From the NCBI GenBank assembly GCA_021800645.1, contig JAJYYT010000113.1:1-6736 (forward strand): DNA of 6,736 nucleotides, read 5' to 3'. Below are positions 1-6,403 of this stretch, piece by piece. Position 1 is the stretch's first letter. Each line of letters begins with the position of its first letter. The notes beneath the pieces are model-generated. The model had not been told where the DNA came from, searched no databases, and saw only the letters and a program-made list of their open reading frames with translations. The DNA is from Actinomycetes bacterium (GTDB lineage Bacteria; Actinomycetota; Acidimicrobiia; Acidimicrobiales; RAAP-2). Both the position numbers and the translations under genes were made by a program.

Positions 1-43
1 CCGGATCAGGCCCGGATCAGCCCGGAGCAGGCTCGGAGCAGGT
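1..43. repeat. Degenerate 10-11 bp direct repeats at window edge
   Basis: Four head-to-tail units of 10 or 11 bp are visible: CCGGATCAGGC, CCGGATCAGC, CCGGAGCAGGC and TCGGAGCAGGT. The array touches the left edge, so it may be longer. It lies in front of the first operon gene and is not needed for any product I recognise. No gene can be supported between positions 1 and 152; reading frames stay open there on both strands, but that is common at this GC content and none resembles a known protein. Confidence 0.55.
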
Positions 44-155
44 GCTTGGAGCCGCGTGGCGGCCCGCTTCGTCCCTGGTCTTCGGGCCTCTTCTTCAGGC
101 TCTCCACACCGAATTTCAACGCGATCCCAAGGTTCGCCTGAGACGATTCTTGGTG

Positions 156-773
156 ATGACCCGGTCCCTCAGTGCGCCCGGCGCGCCGGAGACGCCCGGT
201 CGCCGTCGTCTCTGGCTGGTCCGCCATGGTGAGACGGCCTGGAACGCGTCCGGGCTCGTCCAAGGCCAGCGCGACCCGGGACTGACCTCCAAGGGACGTG
301 CACAGGCGGGACGCTGTGCCCGGTCGCTCGTCGCCGGGCGCGAGGTCGAAGCGCTGTACTCGAGCGACCTCCGGCGCGCGCTCGAGACGGCAGCGCCTCT
401 TGCTGAGGCGCTGGAGCTCCCCGTCCGGGTCGAGCCGGGCCTGCGAGAGCGTGCGCTCGGCGACGCGGAGGGCCTCCCGAGCGCGCTGCTCGGCCCGTCG
501 AGCTCGGGTGTCGAGCTCGGACGCGTGGTCGACGCCGACGCGGCGCCGGAGGGCGGCGAGACGGTACGACAGCTCTACGAACGCGTAGCGCTGTGTGCGA
601 CGCGCCTCGTGGCGTCTCACCGAAAGGACGTCGTGCTCGTCTGCCACGGCGGGGTCGTGCGCGTCCTGCTCGCCTGGATCGACGGCGTGACGCCCGAGGA
701 GATGACCTGGCCCGAGATCGACAACGGGGTGCCGATCGTGCGGAGCCTTCCCTCCGCACTGATCGGGGCCTGA
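156..773 (+). CDS. Histidine phosphatase (phosphoglycerate mutase superfamily), candidate 2-phosphosulfolactate phosphatase
   Basis: A 205-residue cytoplasmic phosphatase of the histidine phosphatase superfamily. The signature RHGET is at residues 23-27, making His24 the phosphorylated residue. SSDLRRALETA (69-79) supplies the second phosphate-binding arginine, LRERALGDAEG (96-106) holds the likely acid Glu98, and VCHGG (162-166) gives the second active-site His164. I chose the ATG at 156 because the family usually begins a few residues before the RHG strand. A GTG lies directly before it, and the frame stays open to the window edge, so a longer start (for example GTG at 42) is possible but adds unrecognisable sequence. 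The stop is 13 bp before comA, so the two are probably co-transcribed. Known family members act on many phosphoesters. Phosphosulfolactate closely resembles phosphoglycerate, so removing the phosphate from the ComA product is a reasonable inferred role. The fold is certain; the substrate is not. Confidence 0.88.
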   Translation: MTRSLSAPGAPETPGRRRLWLVRHGETAWNASGLVQGQRDPGLTSKGRAQAGRCARSLVAGREVEALYSSDLRRALETAAPLAEALELPVRVEPGLRERALGDAEGLPSALLGPSSSGVELGRVVDADAAPEGGETVRQLYERVALCATRLVASHRKDVVLVCHGGVVRVLLAWIDGVTPEEMTWPEIDNGVPIVRSLPSALIGA

Positions 774-775
774 CC

Positions 776-783
776 GAGGAGGG
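776..783 (+). promoter_or_regulatory. Ribosome binding site of comA
   Basis: GAGGAGGG lies just before the ATG at 787 and contains a full AGGAGG core. It is the strongest Shine-Dalgarno sequence in the operon and fixes the comA start. Its strength suggests that comA is translated independently of the phosphatase gene. Confidence 0.75.
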
Positions 784-786
784 AAC

Positions 787-1584
787 ATGAACCCGACCAC
801 GCTCACGCTTCCACGACGCAGCGCAAAGCCGCGCGAGGTCGGACTGACGATGGTCGTGGACGGGGGTGTGCCCGTCGGTGCGTTGCGGGACATCACCGCC
901 AGCGCGGGCGAGTACCTCGACTTCGTGAAGTTCGGCTGGGGGACCGCAGTCGTGACCCGGGAGCTCGGCGAGAAGATCGAGCTGCTCGAAGCCAACGACG
1001 TCGACTTCTACTTCGGAGGGACGCTGTTCGAGAAGTACGTCCTCCAGCGCCGGTTCGACGACTTCCGGAAGCTGTGCCATGAGTGGGGTTGCACGTTCGT
1101 GGAGGTGTCCAACGGGACGATCGAGCTGTCCAACCTCGAAAAGACCGGGTACGTCCGCAAGCTGGCGGACGAGTTCACCGTGATCTCCGAGGTGGGGTTC
1201 AAGGACGCCGACCGTTCGGACCGGCTCAGCCCCCGCCGCTGGATCGAGTTCGTCGAAGACGACCTCGCAGCAGGGGCCCAGCTCGTCACCCTCGAGGCGC
1301 GCGAGAGCGGGAGCTCGGGGATCTGCCACGCGGACGGCCAGCTGCGTGTGGGGCTCATCGAGGAGGTCGTGTGCGAGCTCCCGGTCGGCCGCCTGCTGTT
1401 CGAAGCCCCGACCACGGCCCTGCAGGCACACATGGTGCGCCGCGTCGGCCCGGACGTGAACCTCGGGAACGTCGCGCCCAACGGGCTCCTTGCGCTCGAG
1501 ACGCTCAGGCTCGGGCTCCGTGCGGACACCCTGACCGAATTCGAGGGGCCGGGCGAGGGGCCGGGCGAGGGGCTGGAACGGTGA
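787..1584 (+). CDS. comA: Phosphosulfolactate synthase (ComA family)
   Basis: A 265-residue ComA-family TIM-barrel enzyme. Characterised members add sulfite to phosphoenolpyruvate to make (R)-2-phospho-3-sulfolactate, using Mg2+. The family blocks appear in order: DFVKFGWGTA near residues 45-54 with Lys48, YFGGTLFE at about 75-82, FVEVSNGTIEL (104-114), EVGFK (135-139) with Lys139 at the position of the lysine proposed to act in catalysis, EARESG (170-175), and VNLGNVAPN followed by LALETLRLGLR near the C-terminus. The length is normal for the family. The last 15 or so residues form a Gly-Pro-Glu tail encoded by a 12-bp repeat. The TGA overlaps the GTG of the next gene by 4 bp. The product can feed coenzyme M (methanogens, some bacteria), spore sulfolactate (Bacillus) or other sulfonates. 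None of the later coenzyme M genes is seen here, so the end product is unknown. Plant HSA32 is a relative with a different role, so activity is likely but not proven. Confidence 0.92.
   Translation: MNPTTLTLPRRSAKPREVGLTMVVDGGVPVGALRDITASAGEYLDFVKFGWGTAVVTRELGEKIELLEANDVDFYFGGTLFEKYVLQRRFDDFRKLCHEWGCTFVEVSNGTIELSNLEKTGYVRKLADEFTVISEVGFKDADRSDRLSPRRWIEFVEDDLAAGAQLVTLEARESGSSGICHADGQLRVGLIEEVVCELPVGRLLFEAPTTALQAHMVRRVGPDVNLGNVAPNGLLALETLRLGLRADTLTEFEGPGEGPGEGLER
1543..1577 (+). repeat. 12-bp tandem repeat at the 3' end of comA
   Basis: GAGGGGCCGGGC occurs twice in a row (1543-1554, 1555-1566), followed by a partial third copy, GAGGGGCTGG. In frame it encodes the low-complexity tail EGPGEGPGEG of ComA. 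The last GAGGGG (1567-1572) sits 8 bp before the GTG of the VOC gene and can serve as its ribosome binding site, so repeat copies also multiply purine-rich sites in front of that gene. Confidence 0.75.
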
Positions 1585-1979
1585 AGGACCACGTGTTCCA
1601 TCTCGCGATCCCGGTCCTCGACCTGGAGCTCGCACAGCGGTTCTACGTGACAGGCCTCGGCTGCAAGCTCGCCCGGACGTACCCGGACCGCATCACGCTC
1701 GACTTCTTCGGCGACCAGGTGGTCTGCCACCTGACGGAGCCTGAGCCCAGAGGCGGTCCCCTCTCGTTGTACCCGCGCCACTTCGGGATCACCTTTCGAA
1801 AGCGCAAAGATTTCGACCTCCTCTACCGCCTGGCACAGCTTCGCAAGATCCTCTTCTTTCGCGACGTCTCCACCCGCTTCGAGGGCACCGCCGAGGAGCA
1901 CCACACCTTCGTGCTGCAGGACCCCTTCGAGAACCTGATCGAGTTCAAGCACTACCGAGATCCGAGGATGTCCTACTGA
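1581..1979 (+). CDS. VOC-superfamily (glyoxalase/dioxygenase fold) protein
   Basis: A 132-residue single-domain VOC protein, probably a metal-dependent dimer in the cytoplasm. It starts HVFHLAIPVLDL, then FYVTGLGCKLAR, YPRHFGITF (64-72), and near the end HHTFVLQDPFENLIEFKHY. His7, His67 and Glu121 fit the H-H-E metal site of the superfamily. From memory, the PRHFG and DPF-N-L-EFK blocks resemble a short VOC group common in cyanobacteria and annotated as glyoxalase or dioxygenase without a proven reaction. The GTG start overlaps the comA stop (GTGA) and follows a GAGGGG site; no ATG fits the first strand. The position inside the operon suggests a step on the sulfonate intermediate or on the acid used by the ligase, for example isomerisation, epimerisation or oxygenation, but nothing in the sequence picks one. 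Methylmalonyl-CoA epimerase is also a VOC protein, but this sequence does not look like that branch. Confidence 0.85.
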   Translation: MKDHVFHLAIPVLDLELAQRFYVTGLGCKLARTYPDRITLDFFGDQVVCHLTEPEPRGGPLSLYPRHFGITFRKRKDFDLLYRLAQLRKILFFRDVSTRFEGTAEEHHTFVLQDPFENLIEFKHYRDPRMSY

Positions 1980-1980
1980 G

Positions 1981-3528
1981 GTGACCTTCGCGGTCCGGTC
2001 ACTCGAACGCACGCCGATCGCCCAGCGCGCGGGATTGCCAGACCTCATCTGGCTCCGCTCGCTTACGTCGTCGCGCCAGGTCTACCTCGAGCGGGCCGAC
2101 GGGGGGCAGCGCGTCACCTATGGCGAGCTCTGCCGGGTGGCCGCGCGCTGGAGCGCGCTCCTCTTTGACCTCGACGTCCGCCCCGGGGCGACGGTGGGGG
2201 TGGCGGTCGCCGAGCCGGTCGAGTTCGCCGCGGTCTTCCTGGGCGTGCTCGCGTCCGGGCGCACCGCGGCGCCTCTCGACCCCTCCGCCACCGACGCCGA
2301 GCTCACCAGCGCGTGCGCACGAAGCTCCCCTCGAGTTGTGGTCGCAGATCGTCGGGCACCCGAGGGGGTGCGGGCCGAGTGGCTCACGCTTCCTCCCGGT
2401 GCTTGCTTCCTCTCGGGCACACCGTGCGCCGCGCTGCGAACGCCGAGCCAGCATGCCGGTGGCGTCGTCCTCTCGACGTCCGGGACGACGGGCACGGCCA
2501 AGGTGATCCGGCTCGGCGAGGCACAGCTGCTCCACACCGCCCGAGCGGTCGCCGGGCACCTCGAGCTCTCGTCGCAAGACCGCGGTTTCAACCCGCTGCC
2601 GCTCTTCCACATCAACGCGGAGGTCGTCGGGCTGCTCGCGACGCTCGTCTCCGGCGCGACCCTCGTGCTCGACGACCGATTCCATCGCCGAGGGTTCTGG
2701 GAGACCATGGCCCGCCGGCGCGTGACGTGGATCAATGCCGTGCCGGCGATCCTCGCGAGGCTCGCCGCCCTCGAGGGCACAGAGGACGTCCCCGAGGCAG
2801 TCCGGTTCGCCAGATCGGCGTCGGCGCCACTGCCCGTGCCGGTGCTCGAGCGCTTCGAGAAGACGACGGGGATCCCCATTGTCGAGACCTACGGGATGAC
2901 CGAGGCTGCCAGTCAGATCACCGCCAACCCGCTGCACGGACCCCGGAAGTCCGGCTCGGCCGGGGTCGCCGTCGGCACCGAGGTCCGCGTGGTCGCCGGC
3001 GAGCGCGAGGTGCTCGGTCCCAACGAGGTCGGCCGCGTCGTGATCCGCGGGCCGAGCGTGATCGCCGCGTACGCCTCGCCGGGCTACGAGGACCGCGTCG
3101 ACCGCGACGGATGGCTCGAGACGGGCGACCTCGGCTACGTGGACGCCGACGGCTACCTCTTCCTCGTCGGCCGGGCGGACGACGTGATCAACCGGGGGGG
3201 CGAGAAGATCTACCCCAAGGAGCTCGAGGACGTGGTGCTCTCGGAGCCGGACGTGACCTCCGCCGCGGTCGTGGGGTGGGACCACCAGGTCCTCGGCCGG
3301 GTCCCGGTCGCCTACCTGGTCGTCGAGGGAGTCCGCGGGCCGCAGGACGAAGCTCGGGCGGTGCGCGTCGTCACCCGTGTCCACGCCCGGTGCGCGGAGG
3401 TGCTCTCACGTGCAAAGCGACCTGTTGCCTACCACGTCGTCGAACGGATGCCGCAGGGCGCGACGGGCAAGGTGCGCAGGAGCGCGCTGAGCGGTGTGCC
3501 TGCTGTCTATTCCCTGCTCGTGCGGTGA
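1981..3528 (+). CDS. AMP-forming acyl-CoA synthetase / carboxylate ligase (ANL superfamily)
   Basis: A 515-residue ANL-superfamily enzyme that should adenylate a carboxylic acid with ATP and usually transfers it to CoA. Motifs in order: P-loop STSGTTGTAK (165-174), NPLPLFHINAE (about 204-214), ETYGMTEAAS (302-311), TGDLG with ribose-binding Asp383, GRADDVINRGGEKIYP (397-412, hinge and A8 region), and PQGATGK with catalytic Lys497. The P-loop has Ala where most members have Pro (TGxPK). The segment after the TE motif, QITANPL-GPRKSGSAG, and the FHINAE region recall the oxalyl-CoA synthetase group (AAE3/Pcs60), which suggests a small polar acid rather than a long fatty acid; this is weak evidence. 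The GTG start follows the VOC stop by 1 bp, and the stop overlaps the next gene by GTGA, so expression is coupled. In this operon the substrate could be sulfolactate or an oxidised derivative, which is inference. The ligase family is certain. Confidence 0.92.
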   Translation: MTFAVRSLERTPIAQRAGLPDLIWLRSLTSSRQVYLERADGGQRVTYGELCRVAARWSALLFDLDVRPGATVGVAVAEPVEFAAVFLGVLASGRTAAPLDPSATDAELTSACARSSPRVVVADRRAPEGVRAEWLTLPPGACFLSGTPCAALRTPSQHAGGVVLSTSGTTGTAKVIRLGEAQLLHTARAVAGHLELSSQDRGFNPLPLFHINAEVVGLLATLVSGATLVLDDRFHRRGFWETMARRRVTWINAVPAILARLAALEGTEDVPEAVRFARSASAPLPVPVLERFEKTTGIPIVETYGMTEAASQITANPLHGPRKSGSAGVAVGTEVRVVAGEREVLGPNEVGRVVIRGPSVIAAYASPGYEDRVDRDGWLETGDLGYVDADGYLFLVGRADDVINRGGEKIYPKELEDVVLSEPDVTSAAVVGWDHQVLGRVPVAYLVVEGVRGPQDEARAVRVVTRVHARCAEVLSRAKRPVAYHVVERMPQGATGKVRRSALSGVPAVYSLLVR

Positions 3529-4748
3529 CGACGCGGCGCGCGAAGCCGCGGCTCGACCATGTCGACGCGATGCGCCCGGTCAAGCAGGCCGGGGTGGTGT
3601 CGACGCACACGCTCATCTTCTTCGCGCCGGGGGCGGCCATCTCGGTGGGAGGAGCGCTGATGCTGCTGCACGTCACGCGCGAGGCGTTCCTCTTCATCTC
3701 GGCGTGCATGCTCACCTACGGCTACTCGGACCTGCAGACCATCGGCTACCGGTACTTCTACCGCCGGCGGTTCGTCTCCGTCGCCGTTCCCTACATGTGC
3801 TGGACGTTGGTCTACTTCGCCGTCTCCCTTCCCGGGTCGGGGCTCGGGCTGTCGAGCGGGCTCCAACACCTGGGATTCCTGCTCGGGACCGGCTACTACC
3901 AGCTCTACTACCTCGTGGTCATCATGCAGTTCTACTTGCTGTACCCGGCGCTGTTCTGGCTCGTGCGCCGGTTCGCCGGCCATCCCCGCGCCGTCGTGGC
4001 CGTCGCGCTCGGCGTCCAGGTCCTCATGACGAGCCTCATGCACTGGGGGGTCCTTCCGCCGCACATGCGCGGCTACTGGGCCACGAGGGAGATCACGTCC
4101 TATCTCTTCTACCTCGTCGCGGGCATGGTCGTCGCGATGAACCTCGACGCGGTGCACCGCTGGCTCCTTCGCAACGGGTGGCGGGTCCTAGGGGCCACCG
4201 TGGTCGCGGCGGTCATCGCCGAGGCGTGGTACGTTGCGGCGCACGACCACCTCGCCTCGTGGCTCGGTTCGGGCACGGATCCGCTCCAGCCGATCGTGAT
4301 CCCGTTCAACATCGGTGCGATCGCCTGCGTCTATCTCTTCGGCGTGTGGCTCGTCCAACCCGGGCGTTCCCGCCGGATCCGGGCGATGGCCATGTCGGGA
4401 TCGGACAACTCCTACACGGTCTACCTTGCGCAGATGCTCTTCGTGTACGCGCTGGCCGATCTCGGGTGGCGCTCGCTCGACCGCGTCGCGCCGTGGCCGC
4501 TCGTCGCGGTGGCGGGCGTCGCGATCATCTTCCTGTCGTGCGTGCTGATGGGGAGCCTCCTCGCGCGGACTCCCTTCTCGGTGGCGCTCACGGGTCGACG
4601 GCGCGAGAGATGGTCGACGTGGCTGCCACGAGAGTGGCGCAGGATCGACCAGGAGGAGCGACGCGACTCGACCGCGCCGATCGATCCGGATGCTGATCCT
4701 TTGAGGTCGTGGGCCGATGCCTCGCCCGCGGGGGCACGCAGCGTGTGA
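3525..4748 (+). CDS. Acyltransferase-3 family integral membrane acyltransferase
   Basis: A 407-residue membrane protein of the acyltransferase-3 (AT3, OafA/NodX-like) family. These enzymes move acyl groups across or at the membrane onto sugars, lipids, peptidoglycan or secreted metabolites. About ten hydrophobic segments are visible, roughly at 20-38, 42-65, 83-102, 127-148, 155-172, 190-207, 219-240, 255-277, 293-312 and 324-346, followed by a charged tail of about 60 residues. The N-terminus DHVDAMRPVKQAGVVSTH contains Arg17 and His28 with ten residues between, matching the R/K-X10-H motif of AT3 enzymes. There is no fused SGNH domain, so it is the bare membrane type. I chose the GTG overlapping the ligase stop (GTGA) because it keeps the conserved N-terminal block; no Shine-Dalgarno is seen, so translation probably depends on coupling. 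Right after an acyl-activating ligase, it is the likely final transfer step, with unknown donor and acceptor. The stop codon lies inside a tandem duplication. Confidence 0.87.
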   Translation: MTTRRAKPRLDHVDAMRPVKQAGVVSTHTLIFFAPGAAISVGGALMLLHVTREAFLFISACMLTYGYSDLQTIGYRYFYRRRFVSVAVPYMCWTLVYFAVSLPGSGLGLSSGLQHLGFLLGTGYYQLYYLVVIMQFYLLYPALFWLVRRFAGHPRAVVAVALGVQVLMTSLMHWGVLPPHMRGYWATREITSYLFYLVAGMVVAMNLDAVHRWLLRNGWRVLGATVVAAVIAEAWYVAAHDHLASWLGSGTDPLQPIVIPFNIGAIACVYLFGVWLVQPGRSRRIRAMAMSGSDNSYTVYLAQMLFVYALADLGWRSLDRVAPWPLVAVAGVAIIFLSCVLMGSLLARTPFSVALTGRRRERWSTWLPREWRRIDQEERRDSTAPIDPDADPLRSWADASPAGARSV

Positions 4749-4786
4749 GCCCTGGGCGCCTCGCAGTGTGTGAGCCCGGGCGCCTC
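4738..4786. repeat. 25/24-bp tandem duplication over the acyltransferase stop codon
   Basis: Positions 4738-4762 and 4763-4786 are head-to-tail copies of a GCAG(C/T)GTGTGAGCCC(T)GGGCGCCTC unit that differ by one substitution and one missing T. The first copy contains the acyltransferase TGA and the second repeats it in the gap. The second copy also contains an in-frame GTG (4770) that could be taken for a longer start of the mutase; duplicated non-coding sequence is a poor start region, which favours the GTG at 4806. Confidence 0.8.
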
Positions 4787-4792
4787 GCCGCC

Positions 4793-4798
4793 TAGCCT
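4793..4798 (+). promoter_or_regulatory. Possible -10 element for a leaderless mutase transcript
   Basis: TAGCCT fits the actinobacterial TANNNT -10 pattern and ends 7 bp before the GTG at 4806, the spacing seen for leaderless mRNAs, where transcription begins at the start codon. There is no Shine-Dalgarno before that GTG, which agrees. No convincing -35 box is visible. If real, it separates the mutase from the upstream operon. Confidence 0.4.
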
Positions 4799-4805
4799 TG
4801 TCCAC

Positions 4806-6395
4806 GTGCCGAGCGACGAGACCCTCCGCAAGACCGACTCGGGCATCGAGATCCGCCCCGTCTACGGCCCCGGGGACCTCGAGGGATGGGACCCCGAGGT
4901 CCAGCTCGGCGCTCCGGGTCGCTACCCCTTCACCCGCGGCGTCCATCCCGAGATGTACCGGCGCCGGCTGTGGACGATGCGCCAGTACGCCGGTTTCGGG
5001 ACCGCGGAGGCGACCAACCAGCGGTTCAAGTTCCTCCTCCGCCACGGGCAGACGGGGCTCTCGTGCGCCTTCGACCTCCCGACCCAGATGGGCTACGACT
5101 CGGACCACCCGCGCGCCGAGGGAGAGGTCGGCAAGGTGGGCGTCGCCATCGACTCGCTCGCCGACATGCGCCTGCTCCTCGACGGGCTGCCGCTCGACAC
5201 CGTGACGACGTCGATGACGATCAACGCTACGGCTGCCATCCTGCTGCTCCTCTACGAACTGGTCGCAGAGGAGCAGGGAGTGCGCGGCGACCAGCTGGGT
5301 GGCACCGTCCAGAACGACATCTTGAAGGAGTACGTCGCACGCGGGACGTACATCTACCCACCCCGCCCCTCGATGCGGCTGATCGTCGACACGTTCTCGT
5401 ACTGCCGGGAGCATTTGCCGAACTGGAACACCATCTCGATCTCGGGCTACCACATCCGCGAAGCGGGCTCGACGGCGGTCCAGGAGGTCGCGTTCACCCT
5501 CGCGGACGGGATCGCGTACGTCGAGGCGGCGAGAGAAGCTGGGCTCGAGGTGGACGAGCTCGCGCCGAGATTGTCATTCTTCTTCAACGCGCACAACAAC
5601 CTCTTCGAAGAGGTCGCCAAGTTCCGCGCCGCCCGCCGCATGTGGGCGCGGATCATGACCGAGCGGTTCGGTGCGCGCGAAGACCGCTCGAAGCTGCTGC
5701 GGTTCCACGCGCAGACCGGCGGGTCGACGCTCACGGCGCAGCAGCCGGACAACAACATCGTCCGCGTCACGGTGCAGGCGCTCGCCGCCGTGCTCGGGGG
5801 CACCCAGAGCCTCCACACCAACGGCTTCGACGAAGCGCTCGGCCTCCCGACGGAGCGGGCGGCGAAGCTCGCGTTGCGCACCCAGCAGGTCATCGGCCAC
5901 GAGTCGGGCGTCGCGGACACGGTCGACCCGCTCGGCGGCTCCTACTACGTCGAGTGCCTCACCGACGAGGTGGAGCGCAAGGCGCTCGACTACCTCTGGC
6001 GCATCGACGAAATGGGCGGCGCGGTTGCCGCGATCGAAGCCGGGTTCCTCCAGGCGGAGATCGAAGCGGCGGCGTACGAGTACGCGAAGGCGGTGGACGA
6101 CGGCGAGAAGGTCGTGGTCGGGGTCAACCGGTTCGTCGACGCGGATGCCGAGGCGCCGGAGGTCTTCCCGGTGGACCCCGAGCTCCAACGCGCACAGGTG
6201 GCGCGCGTCGCCCGGGTCCGTGCCGAGCGCGACGCGGCCGCCGTGGAGGCCGCCCTCGAGGACGTCCGCGCCGCGGCGCGCGGCACGCAGAACCTGCTCG
6301 TCCCGATGAAAGAGGCGCTCAGGCGGATGGCGACCCTCGGAGAGGTCTCAGACGCCCTTCGCGCCGAGTGGGGCGTGTACCAGCCAGGCGGCTGA
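4806..6395 (+). CDS. Methylmalonyl-CoA mutase-type acyl-CoA mutase, large subunit (split form)
   Basis: A 529-residue catalytic subunit of an adenosylcobalamin-dependent acyl-CoA mutase, which interconverts methylmalonyl-CoA and succinyl-CoA or a similar pair. Clear blocks are [25 protein letters not shown] near the N-terminus, [79 protein letters not shown] and [10 protein letters not shown]. Tyr61, Arg179 and His216 align with TyrA89, ArgA207 and HisA244 of the Propionibacterium enzyme, with identical spacing of 118 and 37 residues. Tyr and Arg bind the free carboxylate of methylmalonyl-CoA; isobutyryl-CoA mutase typically has Phe and Gln there, and 2-hydroxyisobutyryl-CoA mutase has Ile at the Tyr position. 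The protein ends before any B12-binding DxHxxG domain, so a separate small subunit must be encoded elsewhere. I chose the GTG at 4806 because a -10-like TAGCCT precedes it; GTG at 4770 would add 12 residues from duplicated DNA. Ethylmalonyl-type substrates cannot be excluded. Confidence 0.92.
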   Translation: MPSDETLRKTDSGIEIRPVYGPGDLEGWDPEVQLGAPGRYPFTRGVHPEMYRRRLWTMRQYAGFGTAEATNQRFKFLLRHGQTGLSCAFDLPTQMGYDSDHPRAEGEVGKVGVAIDSLADMRLLLDGLPLDTVTTSMTINATAAILLLLYELVAEEQGVRGDQLGGTVQNDILKEYVARGTYIYPPRPSMRLIVDTFSYCREHLPNWNTISISGYHIREAGSTAVQEVAFTLADGIAYVEAAREAGLEVDELAPRLSFFFNAHNNLFEEVAKFRAARRMWARIMTERFGAREDRSKLLRFHAQTGGSTLTAQQPDNNIVRVTVQALAAVLGGTQSLHTNGFDEALGLPTERAAKLALRTQQVIGHESGVADTVDPLGGSYYVECLTDEVERKALDYLWRIDEMGGAVAAIEAGFLQAEIEAAAYEYAKAVDDGEKVVVGVNRFVDADAEAPEVFPVDPELQRAQVARVARVRAERDAAAVEAALEDVRAAARGTQNLLVPMKEALRRMATLGEVSDALRAEWGVYQPGG

Positions 6396-6403
6396 ACCTG
6401 CCC

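Noticed and set aside
51..88. Two small hairpins (GCCGC-GTG-GCGGC at 51-63; GGCCCG with CGGGCC at 61-66 and 83-88) as a terminator of an upstream gene
   Set aside because: The stems are 5-6 bp, share bases, and have no T-run; such pairings are frequent by chance at this GC content.
42..155. Extended N-terminus of the histidine phosphatase from a GTG at 42
   Set aside because: The added 38 residues match nothing in the family, and the RHG strand already sits at a usual distance from the ATG at 156; not fully excluded.
6..995. Long open frames on the minus strand across the phosphatase, comA, ligase and acyltransferase genes
   Set aside because: They are rich in Arg, Pro, Ala and Gly, match no family and lie opposite genes with clear motifs, as expected of antisense frames in high-GC DNA.
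156..1584. Coenzyme M biosynthesis operon
   Set aside because: Only the ComA step is clear; there is no ComC, ComD or ComE, nor the alternative bacterial Xcb enzymes, in the window.
1581..1979. Methylmalonyl-CoA epimerase partner of the downstream mutase
   Set aside because: The fold is shared, but the sequence blocks (YPRHFG, DPFENLIEFK) fit another VOC group, and the gene is embedded between comA and the ligase and not next to the mutase.
4806..6395. Isobutyryl-CoA or 2-hydroxyisobutyryl-CoA mutase
   Set aside because: Tyr61 and Arg179 match the methylmalonyl-CoA enzyme; those alternatives typically have Phe/Gln or Ile/Gln at these positions.
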